Positions 53,829 to 64,000 of a DNA stretch of 64,000 nt are shown here, in pieces (position 1 is the stretch's first letter; each line of letters begins with the position of its first letter). Both the position numbers and the translations under genes were made by a program. The stretch lies in NCBI GenBank assembly GCA_963573385.1, contig CAUYLG010061887.1, positions 62,001-126,000 on the forward strand, written 5' to 3'. Under the pieces are notes generated by a model, which was given only the letters and a program-made list of their open reading frames with translations, had not been told where the DNA came from and made no database searches. This DNA is from Cacajao melanocephalus (lineage: Eukaryota > Chordata > Mammalia > Primates > Pitheciidae).

Positions 53829-53990
53829 AAACAGTGGTCCCTAGCCTGCTAACATTAAAGCTGCCCGGGGGGTAGGTGGGGGTGAAAATGCAGATTCGGG
53901 GCCCACCTCCAGCCATTGTGATTCAGTGGGGTTGGACTTGGGAGTATGCATTGTCACAAGCATTCCGAAGTGAGTGATCCTTCAGCATAC
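53829..53990 (-). mobile_element. MER5A-type hAT element
   Basis: CAGTGGTCCCTAGCCTGCTA, AATGCAGATTCGGGGCCCAC, GTGATTCAGTGGGGTTGG and a TGAGTGATCCTTCAGCATAC end fit a diverged MER5A-family unit just outside the promoter. Orientation is uncertain. Confidence 0.6.
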
Positions 53991-55029
53991 TAAAAGCACA
54001 CAAGGGATCTCAAGGTTGAGCAAACCGCAGTTCAGAGCCAGGACTGGCAGAGCCCAAGCTAGAACCTTGCCACATTCCTAACTTATTTCCCCTGGGGCCT
54101 TGCCTCCTGGGGCTATTTTCTAGCTCATACTGAGTGAGCAGTTTGTGCACTGTATGGCCACATTGTTTATTGATGATCTCTCATGCAGTGTGTCCTCAGT
54201 TTAAGTGTTTACAGGGCCCATGGCGCCTTGATTGGGAGGACTCTGGCTTTTCATCTTTGTGTCCCAGGGCCTTGCACTGTGTCTGTCTCAGAGGTCCTCA
54301 ATAAATGTTAAAGCACTCCTACTTGTAAATCATTGGTAGAGTCCACATCTGGACGTACAGACTTGTGTCTTTACTGCAGCTTGGGGCTGGCAGGCCTCTA
54401 CTCCCAGATACTCTTGGACAAAAGGAGACACCTTCTCAGGGCCTCTCGCCAGGCCTAGTTCTAGTAGGCTTTCAGGAAAAGTGCTGTGAATTAATAGGGC
54501 ATGTCCTTGTGAAGTAGCTTGAACCAAACAAGCAGAATGCTCCTCCCCACGCACACAGGCCCGTCCACAAAAGAACTCTTCCCTTCTGGGCCCCACAGCT
54601 ACCTGTGGCTTGTTGCTGTAATACCTGTCATAAGCCTATCCTTGTTCTGCCTTCTTTCTTCCTTGCCTTCTTGGGTCCCGACTCACTAGAGAAGATGGGC
54701 ACCCCTCCCTTCCTGCTCATTTGGGGCCGCACTGCCCAGACCACTAGAAAATTGAAGTCTACAGCAGAGCACAACCAAATCAATGTGGGCAGCAGGAACA
54801 CGCCAGGCAGACCCAAGGCTCAGGAAGGGGACAAGGGGGAAGTAAGCAAGGGAAAAGGATGGAGAAAGACTTGGAGAAGCCCAACAGAGAGAAAGAGAAA
54901 AAGAAAGAGGAAAGGGAAGAAAGAAGGCGTGGATGGTTCAGATTAGATCATCTGTCAAGCCAGCTAAGCCCCTGGCTATTAACAGGCCCAGTGACTTCAT
55001 GCAAGAACTGCCACCTTGTAAAATCCCTT
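53991..55029. other. 5' flank, mostly unique; L2 trace at 54200-54310
   Basis: At 54225-54310 the blocks TCATCTTTGTGTCCCAGGGC and GTCCTCAATAAATGTTAAAG are an antisense L2 end. A GA-rich tract at 54855-54925 opens a Lys/Arg/Glu-rich ORF that is an artefact. Confidence 0.45.
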
Positions 55030-55445
55030 CTGAGACCCTATGCAGATCTGTCCATCGCTGCCTAAAAATCTTCTCCCAGACCCCCAGTGTCCACAGAATG
55101 AAACCAAACTCATCAGCAGTTTCATTCTGTGGACACTGGGGGTCTGGGAGATTATGGAGAGCAAGGACTGTAGTAGCCTGTGCTCTCCACAGTCTGGACC
55201 AAATGCTCTCCATCCCTCCAAACACCCCACACTCCAGCCTCCCCCTACCACCTGCTGGTCTCTAACAAGCCACTCCTGTTACATCTCACTCACAAATCAG
55301 GTGCCCTTGCTGTTTCCTCAATCTTGAAGAACTTCTCCTTCAGAATCTTCTTACTTACCCTTCGGAATCTTTCCAAGGCTGCTGCTTCTACTTTTCTGTG
55401 GCACTTTCGTAGAGCCCCAGTTTAGCATCCATTTCCTTCTGCTTT
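55030..55445 (-). repeat. L2 (or related CR1-like) relic, antisense, disrupted by a fold-back
   Basis: AGAATGAAACCAAACTCATC, then CTCTCCACAGTCTGGACCAA, CACACTCCAGCCTCC, TCTTGAAGAACTTCTCCTTC resemble the antisense L2 reading of this region. The palindrome at 55072-55151 interrupts it. Confidence 0.5.
55072..55151. repeat. Perfect 33-bp inverted repeat with 14-base spacer
   Basis: The left arm is 55072-55104 (begins TCTCCCAGACCCCCAGTGTC) and the right arm is 55119-55151 (begins GTTTCATTCTGTGGACACTG). The arms are exact reverse complements; the spacer is 55105-55118. A second, shorter inverted pair, TGGAGAGCA (55155-55163) and TGCTCTCCA (55181-55189), follows directly. Confidence 0.97.
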
Positions 55446-55776
55446 GAATTGCCAGAATCAGGGTCAAGTCTCCTCCCTTTATAAATGCTGGCTCGCCAGC
55501 CTTTCCTGTCTGCTTTTCCCCTCCCCGCTGAAGTTCCAATGGCCTCCTCTGTAGAGGTGATGAAAAGCCCCTGTTACATTCTGCTTATAGGCCTTGCTCT
55601 TCTCACCTGCAAAATGGAATGGTACTTCCTGGCCTAGGGTGAGTATCATCTTTCTGCCATTGAAAAGATCTCACAAGGTGAATGTTAAGAATAATTTAGA
55701 CTTAGACATTTTCAAGTGGGAGGGATGGTAGATTAATTAAAATGGTTTAAAACTTTTAACATTTTTTTTTAACAGC
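55446..55776. other. 5' flank, unique sequence
   Basis: Nothing recognised apart from an antisense MIR-like GCTCTTCTCACCTGCAAAATGG near 55596. Confidence 0.35.
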
Positions 55777-56064
55777 TTTCTCATGCCTGTAATCCCAGCA
55801 TTTTGGGAGGCTGAGGCAGGCTGATCATTTGAGGCCAGGAGTTCAAGATGAGCCTGGCCAACATGGCAAACGTCGTCTCTACTAAAAATACAAAAATTAG
55901 CCAGGCATGGTGGCACACGCCTGTAATCGAGCTATGTGGGAGGCTAGTTACAAGAATTGCTTGAACTAGGGAGGCAGAGGCTGCAGTGAGCCAAGATCAT
56001 GCCATTGCACTCCAGCCTGGGTGACAAAGCGAGACTCTGTCTCAAATAAATAAATAAATAAACA
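55777..56064 (+). mobile_element. Alu (slightly 5' truncated)
   Basis: Starts TTTCTCATGCCTGTAATCC, lacking the usual first ~15 bases, and ends in a (TAAA)n tail. Flanks share TTAACAT. Confidence 0.93.
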
Positions 56065-56460
56065 AATTAACATCTTTATTGAGATAGTCACATACCACCA
56101 ATTCACAGTTTAAATTTATACATTTATTTTGTATAACTTTACAAATTGTACAAATTTGTACATGTACAATTGTAGATTTAGAGTGAACAATTCAATGGTT
56201 TTTTAGTATATTTACAGAGTTGTACAACATTTTACAACCGTTACAACCCTAAAAAAAACTTCCGTACCTATTAGCAGTCACTACCCATTTCCTCCCTCCC
56301 ACCCACTTTCCCTGCCTCCCTCCCTAGACAACCAATAATCTACTTCCTGTCTCTATAGATTTGCCTATTCTGAGTGCTTCCTATAAATGGAATAATACAA
56401 ATATGTGGTGTTTATAATTGATTTTTTGTTTCTTCTACCTAACAATGAATTTTAAACCAG
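56065..56460 (-). mobile_element. L1M fragment (antisense)
   Basis: TCTTTATTGAGATAGTCACA, ACAATTCAATGGTTTTTTAG, TATTAGCAGTCACTACCCAT, GATTTGCCTATTCTGAGTGC and AAATGGAATAATACAAATAT are a well-known old L1 segment in reverse. Confidence 0.75.
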
Positions 56461-56571
56461 AGCTAATTTTTTATTTTCACTTTTTAATTCACACCCTGCC
56501 TTATTCTAAAAGGACTTAAGATGGCTCTTTGAGCTATATTCCTGGGTCCTTCCAGATTTCCAACACAAATC

Positions 56572-56880
56572 CTTTCTTTTATTTTTTTGAGACGGAGTCT
56601 CGCCCTGTCGCCCAGACTAGATAGAGTGCAATGGCGTGATCTCGGCTCACTGCATCCTCTGCCTCATGGGTTCAGGTGATTCTCCTGCCTCAGTCTCCTA
56701 AGTAGCTGGGATTACAGGCGCCCATCACTACACCCAGCTAAGTTTTGTATTTTTAGTACTGACGGGGTTTCACTATGTTGGCCAGGCTGGTCTCAAACTC
56801 CTTACCTCAGTGATCAGCCTGCTTCTGCCTCCCAAAGTGCAGGGATTACAGGCATGAGCACCCGCACCTGACTGATTCCC
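56572..56880 (-). mobile_element. Alu (antisense)
   Basis: TTTTATTTTTTTGAGACGGAG to GGATTACAGGCATGAGCACC, with a small GATA-type insertion (AGACTAGATAGAGTGC) in the left arm. Flanks share CACAAATC (56564-56571, 56883-56890). Confidence 0.94.
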
Positions 56881-56890
56881 AGCACAAATC

Positions 56891-57254
56891 TTAATACTCT
56901 ACTCTAAATCTAGGTGTCAGAAAATGGCATGGAGGGTTAGATTAGTCCCAGTTGGTGGTGAGTAGAATAGCAAACCATCCCAGTTTGCCTGGGACTAAGG
57001 GGATTCCTGGCACATGGGACTTCCAGTGCCAGAATTAGGACAGTCCTGGGCCAACCAGGATGAGGTAGTCACTCCTGTGATAAGAGTCAGGAGGCATAGT
57101 ATTCCCTTCATCTCCCAGGAATCTAACAAAGAGTATGTGCCTTTACTACTTGGAGGGCAGGGCAGAGGAGTTTGGCTCTCTGAAAGTAAGAGAAAAGGTT
57201 CAGAATAAGCATATGGAATCTCAGTTGCAACAGTTATTACATATAATAGCAGTA
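56891..57254. other. 5' flank, unique sequence
   Basis: Nothing recognised. Confidence 0.4.
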
Positions 57255-57720
57255 ATGACAGCTACTATTTAAAAATCACCTACTATGTGTCAGGTACTTG
57301 GTAGGGACTTTATAAGTGTAACCTCTAATTTTGGCAACAGTCTGCCAAGTTAATTATCATTAACACCATTTTACAAGCAAGGCTCAAAGAGATTTTTTTT
57401 TGACATATCAAAACCACATAGTATGTATGTTGCAAAACCAGAATTCATTCTTGTTTGTCTGTCCAAAGGTCACACATTTCTAAATAAACCATGTGGCTCC
57501 TCCCACCCCCCCCCAATAAAAATAGCAAATAAAGACTGAAATTGTCCTCATATATCTCTTGCTTTTTAAAAAAGTGCTTTTTTGCATACCATCTCCTTTT
57601 ATCCTTACAACATCCCCATAAAATGAAGAGACATTATTGTCCCTAATTTTACCTCTAAGGAAGCTGAGGCACTGAGAGGTCAGTAGCTTATCTCTATAGA
57701 AATTAGCATGAGTTTCATGT
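57255..57720 (+). repeat. Two adjacent MIR fragments
   Basis: 57255-57475 carries ACCTACTATGTGTCAGGTAC, CATTTTACAAGCAAGGCTC. 57585-57720 carries CTCCTTTTATCCTTACAACA, AAGGAAGCTGAGGCACTGAG. Both are in the MIR sense strand. Confidence 0.65.
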
Positions 57721-58849
57721 TTTGATTCAAGATTCCTTGGGCAGCCTTCAAAGCCCTGTGAAAGTAAACCTGTTTGACCCCAGGGGAGGTGGAAGTGTTC
57801 TGGCCACACTCACTGCAGAATGTCAGGGTCCAAAATAGCTGGGTTTTGCAGGGCTAGGCCACAGCAGGAGCTGAGAAGCAACTCCCACTCCAGAGGAAGA
57901 TCTGGGCTCAGGTGGTTATCTGAATTTGTGATCCTGCACCATCACCAAGGGCAACCCTTCTTAGAGCTTGTCAGGAGCCTGTGAGAGCCAGGCTTGGTGA
58001 TGCAGTCCCTGCTGGCCACTGGTTGGAGGGGGCTTTGTAGAGGTCAGAGTTCAGGGCTTAGATCTGGGCTATCACAGCAGCTGCTGTGATTCCCTGTTCA
58101 CCCTAACTCTGACCCTAGCCCTAGGAAATGTGCACTTGAAGCTGCCCAGTTAGCAGGTACATATCAGAGGGCAACCGAGCCCCACGTGCTTTTCTGAAGC
58201 ATTAAAAAGTCTTTGACAACATTCCTTCCCTAACACAGGTTAGGTAAGCTGGTAAAAGTGTTGGCCCCATTTTTCACACAAGGAAAAGCCAAGGTAGAAA
58301 GGGAGCATCCACCTGCTGTGTCCCCAGATGGTATCCCAGTGGAAGATGAATGAATACCAGATTCTCCCCACCCTGGTGCCAACCAGCCTGATGACCTGCT
58401 GCTCCTCCCTGCCCTTTGCCCAAGGGCTGGGCAGTGAATCTGAGAGAATCTGCAGAGAAGAAGGAAGGGACTGGGGATAGCCTAGGGCCTGAGGCCTTTC
58501 TAGACATAGCCAGCCTACCAACCCCTCCCACATAAACATACATACATATACACACATGCACATACACACTGCTCCTGGTCATTTGACACTGCATCCCTCC
58601 CTGATCGTTCATTTTCATGTGATTTAATGGTGAGAAGAGAGAGCTATATGATCGGCTCTGCTAGCTCTGAGCTGCCAGTGCATAGAAGAATAGAGTTGCC
58701 CCCTTCTTTAGACTCTGGGGAGGCAGGGATAGGGCTTTGAAGCTCTGGCAGACACAATACTTCAAAATCAGGGTATTTTGAAGGTGCTGATGATGGACCC
58801 CAAGGTGCAGCTTTACCCCCCCAGGCATGTCAATGAACTCCCCGAAAAT
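57721..58849. other. 5' flank, unique sequence
   Basis: A CATA/CACA-rich low-complexity run lies at 58532-58570. ORFs over it are artefacts. No gene recognised. Confidence 0.4.
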
Positions 58850-59040
58850 TCCCCAATACATTAAATATGTACTGTCTGCCAGACACTTTGCTAATGGCTC
58901 CACATATATGATCTCATTTAATCTTTGTGATAGTCTCTGAAATAGGTATTGATACTATTATCTTCATTTTGCATATGAGGAAACTGAGATACAGAAAGTT
59001 TAAAGATGAGGACAAGGCCACAGTTACTAGTAGCATGTCC
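58850..59040 (+). repeat. MIR element
   Basis: ATGTACTGTCTGCCAGACAC, TGATCTCATTTAATCTTTGT, GAGGAAACTGAGATACAGAA and GGCCACAGTTACTAGTAG are in MIR order. Confidence 0.78.
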
Positions 59041-59239
59041 TGCTTCTTAGGGAATACAGCTGTATTCCCTAAGATTTGCACTGTAAAAAGCAAATGTGAT
59101 TTTTAAAGGCGGATCAGAGCAGGTTACCTAAAGTGGTGTGCTGGAGGGTGCTCAAACTGTCTCTCAAGAACCAATTCTAAAATGTCCAAGATTTTTGTAA
59201 GCTAACTGTTAAACACAGCCTTGGTTAAAAATTAAATTA

Positions 59240-59549
<310 letters not shown>

Positions 59550-59561
59550 AAATTAAATTAT

Positions 59562-60555
59562 AGTTGTTAAAGTAATAAATATTCAAGTTACCACTTCCTA
59601 ATTATTATCTTAGTACACTGTATTTTTGTTTACTTTTTGTGCCTCCCTCCTCTTACATTATACTCTTATATGCTTTCAAGTTTATTTACGTCCCTTATAT
59701 CTATATGGTGGAAATACTACATTGTATTATGCTACTTCTCATTTCTTCCCAACTCCACATTCAGTTACATCACATTGATAGTTTGAAATTAGACACAGTG
59801 GAAGTATTTACACCACAGAAATTAGCAAATATAAATCAGCTCCCACCTATGGAAGAAGCTGCTAAACATCTACATTGAAATGTGAAACATTTACATCTGG
59901 AAAACTGAAAGCTTCCAGCACCTGGGTCTGTGGCAGTAGTAGAGGAGGTGAACCCAGGGCTAGCTGAGCTCACCAGCAGAGCCAGCAGGGTGAGTGGGTA
60001 CAGGGCACATGCGGAGTATCTTTAGGAGGTGGCCAGACCCCATAGTCTCCATTTTACAGGAAAGGTGGGTTCGCAGGCCAGGTGAGAAATGTTTGATGCC
60101 TCAAAAGTTGTCGGTTCCATCTGAGATGCACTCCATCTAGATGCACCATAAAGGTTTCTTACTTTTTATGCCCCCCAATAAAGTTCCCCAGTTACCAAGG
60201 GAGATGGAGAGACATGAACCTGAAAGGAAGCCTGCGTGGAAGAAGGGGGCTGCTGGTCCTCAGTCCCTTGTGAATGCCTGGCCTCTAGTGGTGGGAATAA
60301 GAATGCAGCCTCTGCCCTCCAACCTTAGGTCAAGACACTCAAACCACAGAGCACAGTCATGGCATTTCCCAGCACAGAGCACAGGACAGCTGACACAGTC
60401 CTTGTGGGACAAATGGAAGATGGACGGAAGCATCTGCTTCCAACAGGAGGGTCTCAGCCATCCTCTTAGAACCTGTGCCCCTTTGGATAGCAAGTATTTT
60501 ATGACACCCCCCATCCCACTACCATGAAATGAACATCATAGCATAATCTGCCTAC
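59562..60555. other. 5' flank, unique sequence
   Basis: The 128-codon plus-strand ORF at 60141-60527 has no recognised domain. No gene supported. Confidence 0.4.
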
Positions 60556-60707
60556 ACACATAATTGCAAAAAATAAATAAATGCATGCATATGTTCACCA
60601 AAAGACATGTACAAGAATGTTCACAGCATCATTATTCATAATGGCCAGACACTAGAAACAACACAAATGGATATGGTATGTCCACATGATGAAAACGAAC
60701 AAACTTC

Positions 60708-61158
<451 letters not shown>

Positions 61159-61177
61159 TTAGAAGTAAGGAGAGTAG

Positions 61178-61472
61178 ACTGGGCGCCATGGCTTAACGCC
61201 TGGAATCCCAGCACTTTGGGAGGCCGAGGCAGGTGCATCACGAGGTCAGGAGATCAAGACCATCCTGATTAACATGGGGAAACCCCGTCTCTACTAAAAC
61301 TACAAAAAATTAATCAGGCATGGTGGCACAGGCCTGTATTCCCAGCTACTCAGGAGGCTGAGGCAGAATCCCTGAACCTGGGAGGCGGAGGTTGCAGTGA
61401 GCCGAGATCATGCCACTGCCCTCCAGCCTGGGCAACAGAGCAAGACTCCGTCTCAAAAAAAAAAAAAAAAAA
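61178..61472 (+). mobile_element. Alu (AluY-like), inside the L1M
   Basis: GCATCACGAGGTCAGGAGAT and CAAGACCATCCTGATTAACA are AluY-style blocks; long A-tail. Duplication AAGGAGAGTAG at 61167-61177 and 61473-61483. Confidence 0.96.
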
Positions 61473-61868
61473 AAGGAGAGTAGTTACCTAGAGGAGTTGT
61501 GACTGGGAGGCACCATGAGTGGACTTCCACGGTGCTGAGCATGTTCTGCTTTTGAAGGTGTGTTCATTTTTCAAAAATTACTGGAGGTGTACTCTTTAGA
61601 TTTGTTCACCTTTGTGAAGTATGTGGTTATTCAATAAAAAGTTTACTAAAAAAAAAAACCCAATGAATCAATACAATGCCCTAACTGTAATATAAAAGAC
61701 AAAGAAAAGGCTGCTTGCACCTAGAGTCAAGTCACAGCAATTACAAATGCAGACAGACATAGGTGTGTGATTTTAGTGATACAAATGCTTTGCGCAGTGT
61801 CACTGTCATGTTCTGAAATATTCAGCTCTTGGTAAAATGCTGAAAAATAAAGCACACTTTTCCTCTAC

Positions 61869-61870
<2 letters not shown>

Positions 61871-61918
<48 letters not shown>

Positions 61919-61931
61919 ATATATATATATA
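61871..61931 (+). repeat. (TG)n(TA)n compound microsatellite at an Alu tail
   Basis: About 18 GT units, then TATGTGTATGTGTATATATATA, running straight into the T-run of an antisense Alu. Confidence 0.96.
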
Positions 61932-62319
<388 letters not shown>

Positions 62320-62334
62320 TAGGCACACAGGATG

Positions 62335-62515
62335 GTTCTGTGCTGTGCCGGGCTGTCTATTACAAACTGACTATGCCTCCTTGTCTGTGAAATGGGAGTG
62401 ACAGCAGTACCTGCTTCATAAGGCTGTTGTTGTGAAAATGAATTCACTTCAATAAAGTGCTCAAAACAGCAGTTGGCACACACGAGCACAAAATAAGTGT
62501 TTGATATTATTTGTA
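62335..62515 (-). repeat. MIR element
   Basis: CCTTGTCTGTGAAATGGGAG, TTCATAAGGCTGTTGTTGTG and AAAGTGCTCAAAACAGCAGTT are antisense MIR blocks. Confidence 0.68.
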
Positions 62516-62679
62516 TCATCCTGGACCGTACCCACTAAATGCCAATGGTGCCTTCATCATCATAACAACCAAAAACACTCCCACAGATGTCCAAACAGCC
62601 CCTAGGGTCGACACTGCCCATAAAGAACCCCGGCTTTAAACCCACTGGATGAACAGTACTTACAGGAAGTAGCAGTGCT

Positions 62680-62830
62680 ATTCATTCATTCCTTCATTCA
62701 CTCACAAAGTAGTCTGTGCTCAGGACTGCTTTGTCCAGCTCCTGCCCTCAAGTTTCTGACTAGGGAGATCAAGGTGTCCACAAGTAATGACAACACGATG
62801 TGATAGGGTTTACATAGCCCAGAGGCAGCA
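62680..62830 (+). repeat. L2 fragment
   Basis: TTCATTCATTCCTTCATTCA, TGTCCAGCTCCTGCCCTCAA and ACAACACGATGTGATAGGG follow the L2 3' end. Confidence 0.6.
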
Positions 62831-62890
62831 AATTGTCTCTCTCAGGCTCCAGCACCCTGCAGCGGGGTTTGATCCACTTTGTGGTTTGTC

Positions 62891-63181
62891 TTTTTTTTTT
62901 GAGATGGAGTCTTACTCTGTCGCCCAGGCTGGAGTGCAGTGGCACAATCTCGCTCACTGCAACCTCTGCCTCCCGGGTTCAGGCAATTCTCCTGCCTCAG
63001 CCTCCCAAGTAGCTGGAATTACAGGCACCTGCCGCTGCACCTGGCTAATTTTTGTATTTTTAATAGAGACAGGGTTTCACCATGTTGGCCAGGCTGGTCT
63101 CGAACTCCTGACCTGAGGTTATCCGCCTGCCTCGGCCTCCCAAAGTGCTGGGATTACAGGTGTGAGCCACCACGCCCTGCC
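62891..63181 (-). mobile_element. Alu (antisense)
   Basis: T10, GAGATGGAGTCTTACTCTGT to GTGAGCCACCACGCCCTGCC. Confidence 0.96.
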
Positions 63182-63434
63182 ATTTCGTTTTTTATTTAGT
63201 TGCCAGTATTTGGAAATGAGAAGATTTCATACATTAAAAAGTCCAGGTTTCCTGCTTCTCTTGAAAAATCCATAGCTTTGTAAACATCAGTCCTACATTT
63301 ATATAGTCGGGAGACCTGTGTTTGCCACAGCCCTCACCTGACCTTCATTTACTTTTCCTACCAGGCCTCTGCAGACCTTGGGTCTTAGGGCCATCTCACA
63401 GGTCTGTCTCTTGGTAGCTACGGGAACTCAGGAC
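63182..63434. other. 5' flank, unique sequence
   Basis: Nothing recognised. Confidence 0.35.
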
Positions 63435-63660
63435 AACTAAAAGCTTCCAGAAGGAGCAGAAGCGTTCCAAAGGCTCAGTGCAAGGCAGATAAGTGGGAAA
63501 GGGCGTTCCGGGTGGAAGGAGTGCCATGTTCAAAGGTCCATGCTACAAGAGCAGTGGCATGCCCAAGGGCCAGTCCCTTGTTCATGGAGACACGTGGCAG
63601 AGTCCTTAGGCCCACTGCAGCAGGAGGCCAGGGGTGAACTAAGAGACAGGCCTGAGATTT
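63435..63660 (+). repeat. L2 fragment (weak)
   Basis: GGAAAGGGCGTTCCGGGTGG, CATGTTCAAAGGTCCATGC and GCAGTGGCATGCCCAAGG match the L2 region that reads 'gcattccaggcagaggga'. Confidence 0.5.
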
Positions 63661-63676
63661 AAAGTTTCCAGGTCTG

Positions 63677-63975
63677 GGCCAGGTGTGATGGCTCATGCTT
63701 GTAATACCAGCACTTTGGGAGGCTGAGACAGGTGGATCACGAGGTCAGGAGATTGAGACCATCCTGGCTAACACAGTGAAACCCATCTCTACTAAAAATA
63801 CAAAAAATTAGCTAGGCATGATGGCATTCACCGATAGTCCCAGCTACTCAGGAGGCTGAGGCAAGAGAATTGCTTGAACCTGGGAGGCAGAGGTTGTGGT
63901 GAGCCGAGATGGCACCACTGCACTCCATCCTGGACAACAGAGCAAGATTCCGTCTCAAAAATTAAAATAAAAAAA
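63677..63975 (+). mobile_element. Alu (AluY-like)
   Basis: GGCCAGGTGTGATGGCTCAT with GGATCACGAGGTCAGGAGAT and an A-rich tail. Perfect 16-bp duplication AAAGTTTCCAGGTCTG at 63661-63676 and 63976-63991. Confidence 0.97.
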
Positions 63976-64000
63976 AAAGTTTCCAGGTCTGACACCAGCT

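Noticed and set aside
54605..54946. 113-codon Lys/Arg/Glu-rich plus-strand ORF
   Set aside because: The basic tail is produced by a GA-rich low-complexity tract at 54855-54925.
55072..55151. Palindrome as a transcription terminator or phage attachment site
   Set aside because: This is primate nuclear DNA. No T-run follows and no gene end is nearby; a fold-back mutation explains it better.
60141..60527. 128-codon plus-strand ORF upstream of the promoter
   Set aside because: No domain, no promoter features, no partner exon; treated as chance.

Overview
The window is nuclear DNA from a primate, most likely an ape or human. The evidence is 29 Alu elements, including AluY-type copies with intact target-site duplications, together with a primate-age L1, an ERVL-MaLR solo LTR, and old MIR, L2 and Tigger/Charlie relics. 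There is no sign of bacterial, phage or organellar sequence. Operons, ribosome binding sites, CRISPR arrays and similar features do not apply here.

I can support one protein-coding gene, on the minus strand. Its first coding exon (with a short 5'UTR part) lies at 5933-6110. It has an in-frame stop two codons before the ATG, a good acceptor and a GTAAGT donor, and it encodes 40 residues that I recognise as the N-terminus of SUSD6 (KIAA0247/DRAGO), a single-sushi-domain membrane protein. The probable promoter and untranslated first exon lie about 47 kb away in a strong CpG island at about 52,560-53,640, with a GTGAGT donor at 53,110-53,115 and a CCAAT box and GC box at 53,597-53,610. The minus-strand layout is therefore: 5' flank (53.6-64 kb), promoter and exon 1 (53.1-53.6 kb), intron 1 (6.1-53.1 kb), exon 2 (5.9-6.1 kb), and the start of intron 2 (1-5.9 kb). 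The sushi-domain and later exons lie beyond base 1, outside the window.

The rest is intron or flank filled with repeats. Notable structures are: (i) a 5'-inverted (twin-primed) L1 at 6938-8417 with a 14-bp duplication; (ii) an old L1M at about 22.8-25.1 kb carrying a THE1-type solo LTR with a perfect 5-bp duplication plus an Alu; (iii) a deleted Tigger1-type transposon at 40.7-41.8 kb that has lost most of its transposase; (iv) an L1M 3' end at 60.6-61.7 kb split by two Alus; and (v) a perfect 33-bp inverted repeat with a 14-base loop at 55,072-55,151 inside an L2 relic, which looks like a template-switch (fold-back) mutation.

I found no previously undescribed multigene system. The most unusual items are the fold-back palindrome, the L1 inversion, a local duplication that includes a MER1 end at 3.4/3.9 kb, and an 11-bp triple repeat inside the promoter CpG island. 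Repeat subfamily names come from memory of consensus sequences, and boundaries are good to about 10-30 bases unless a target-site duplication is given.
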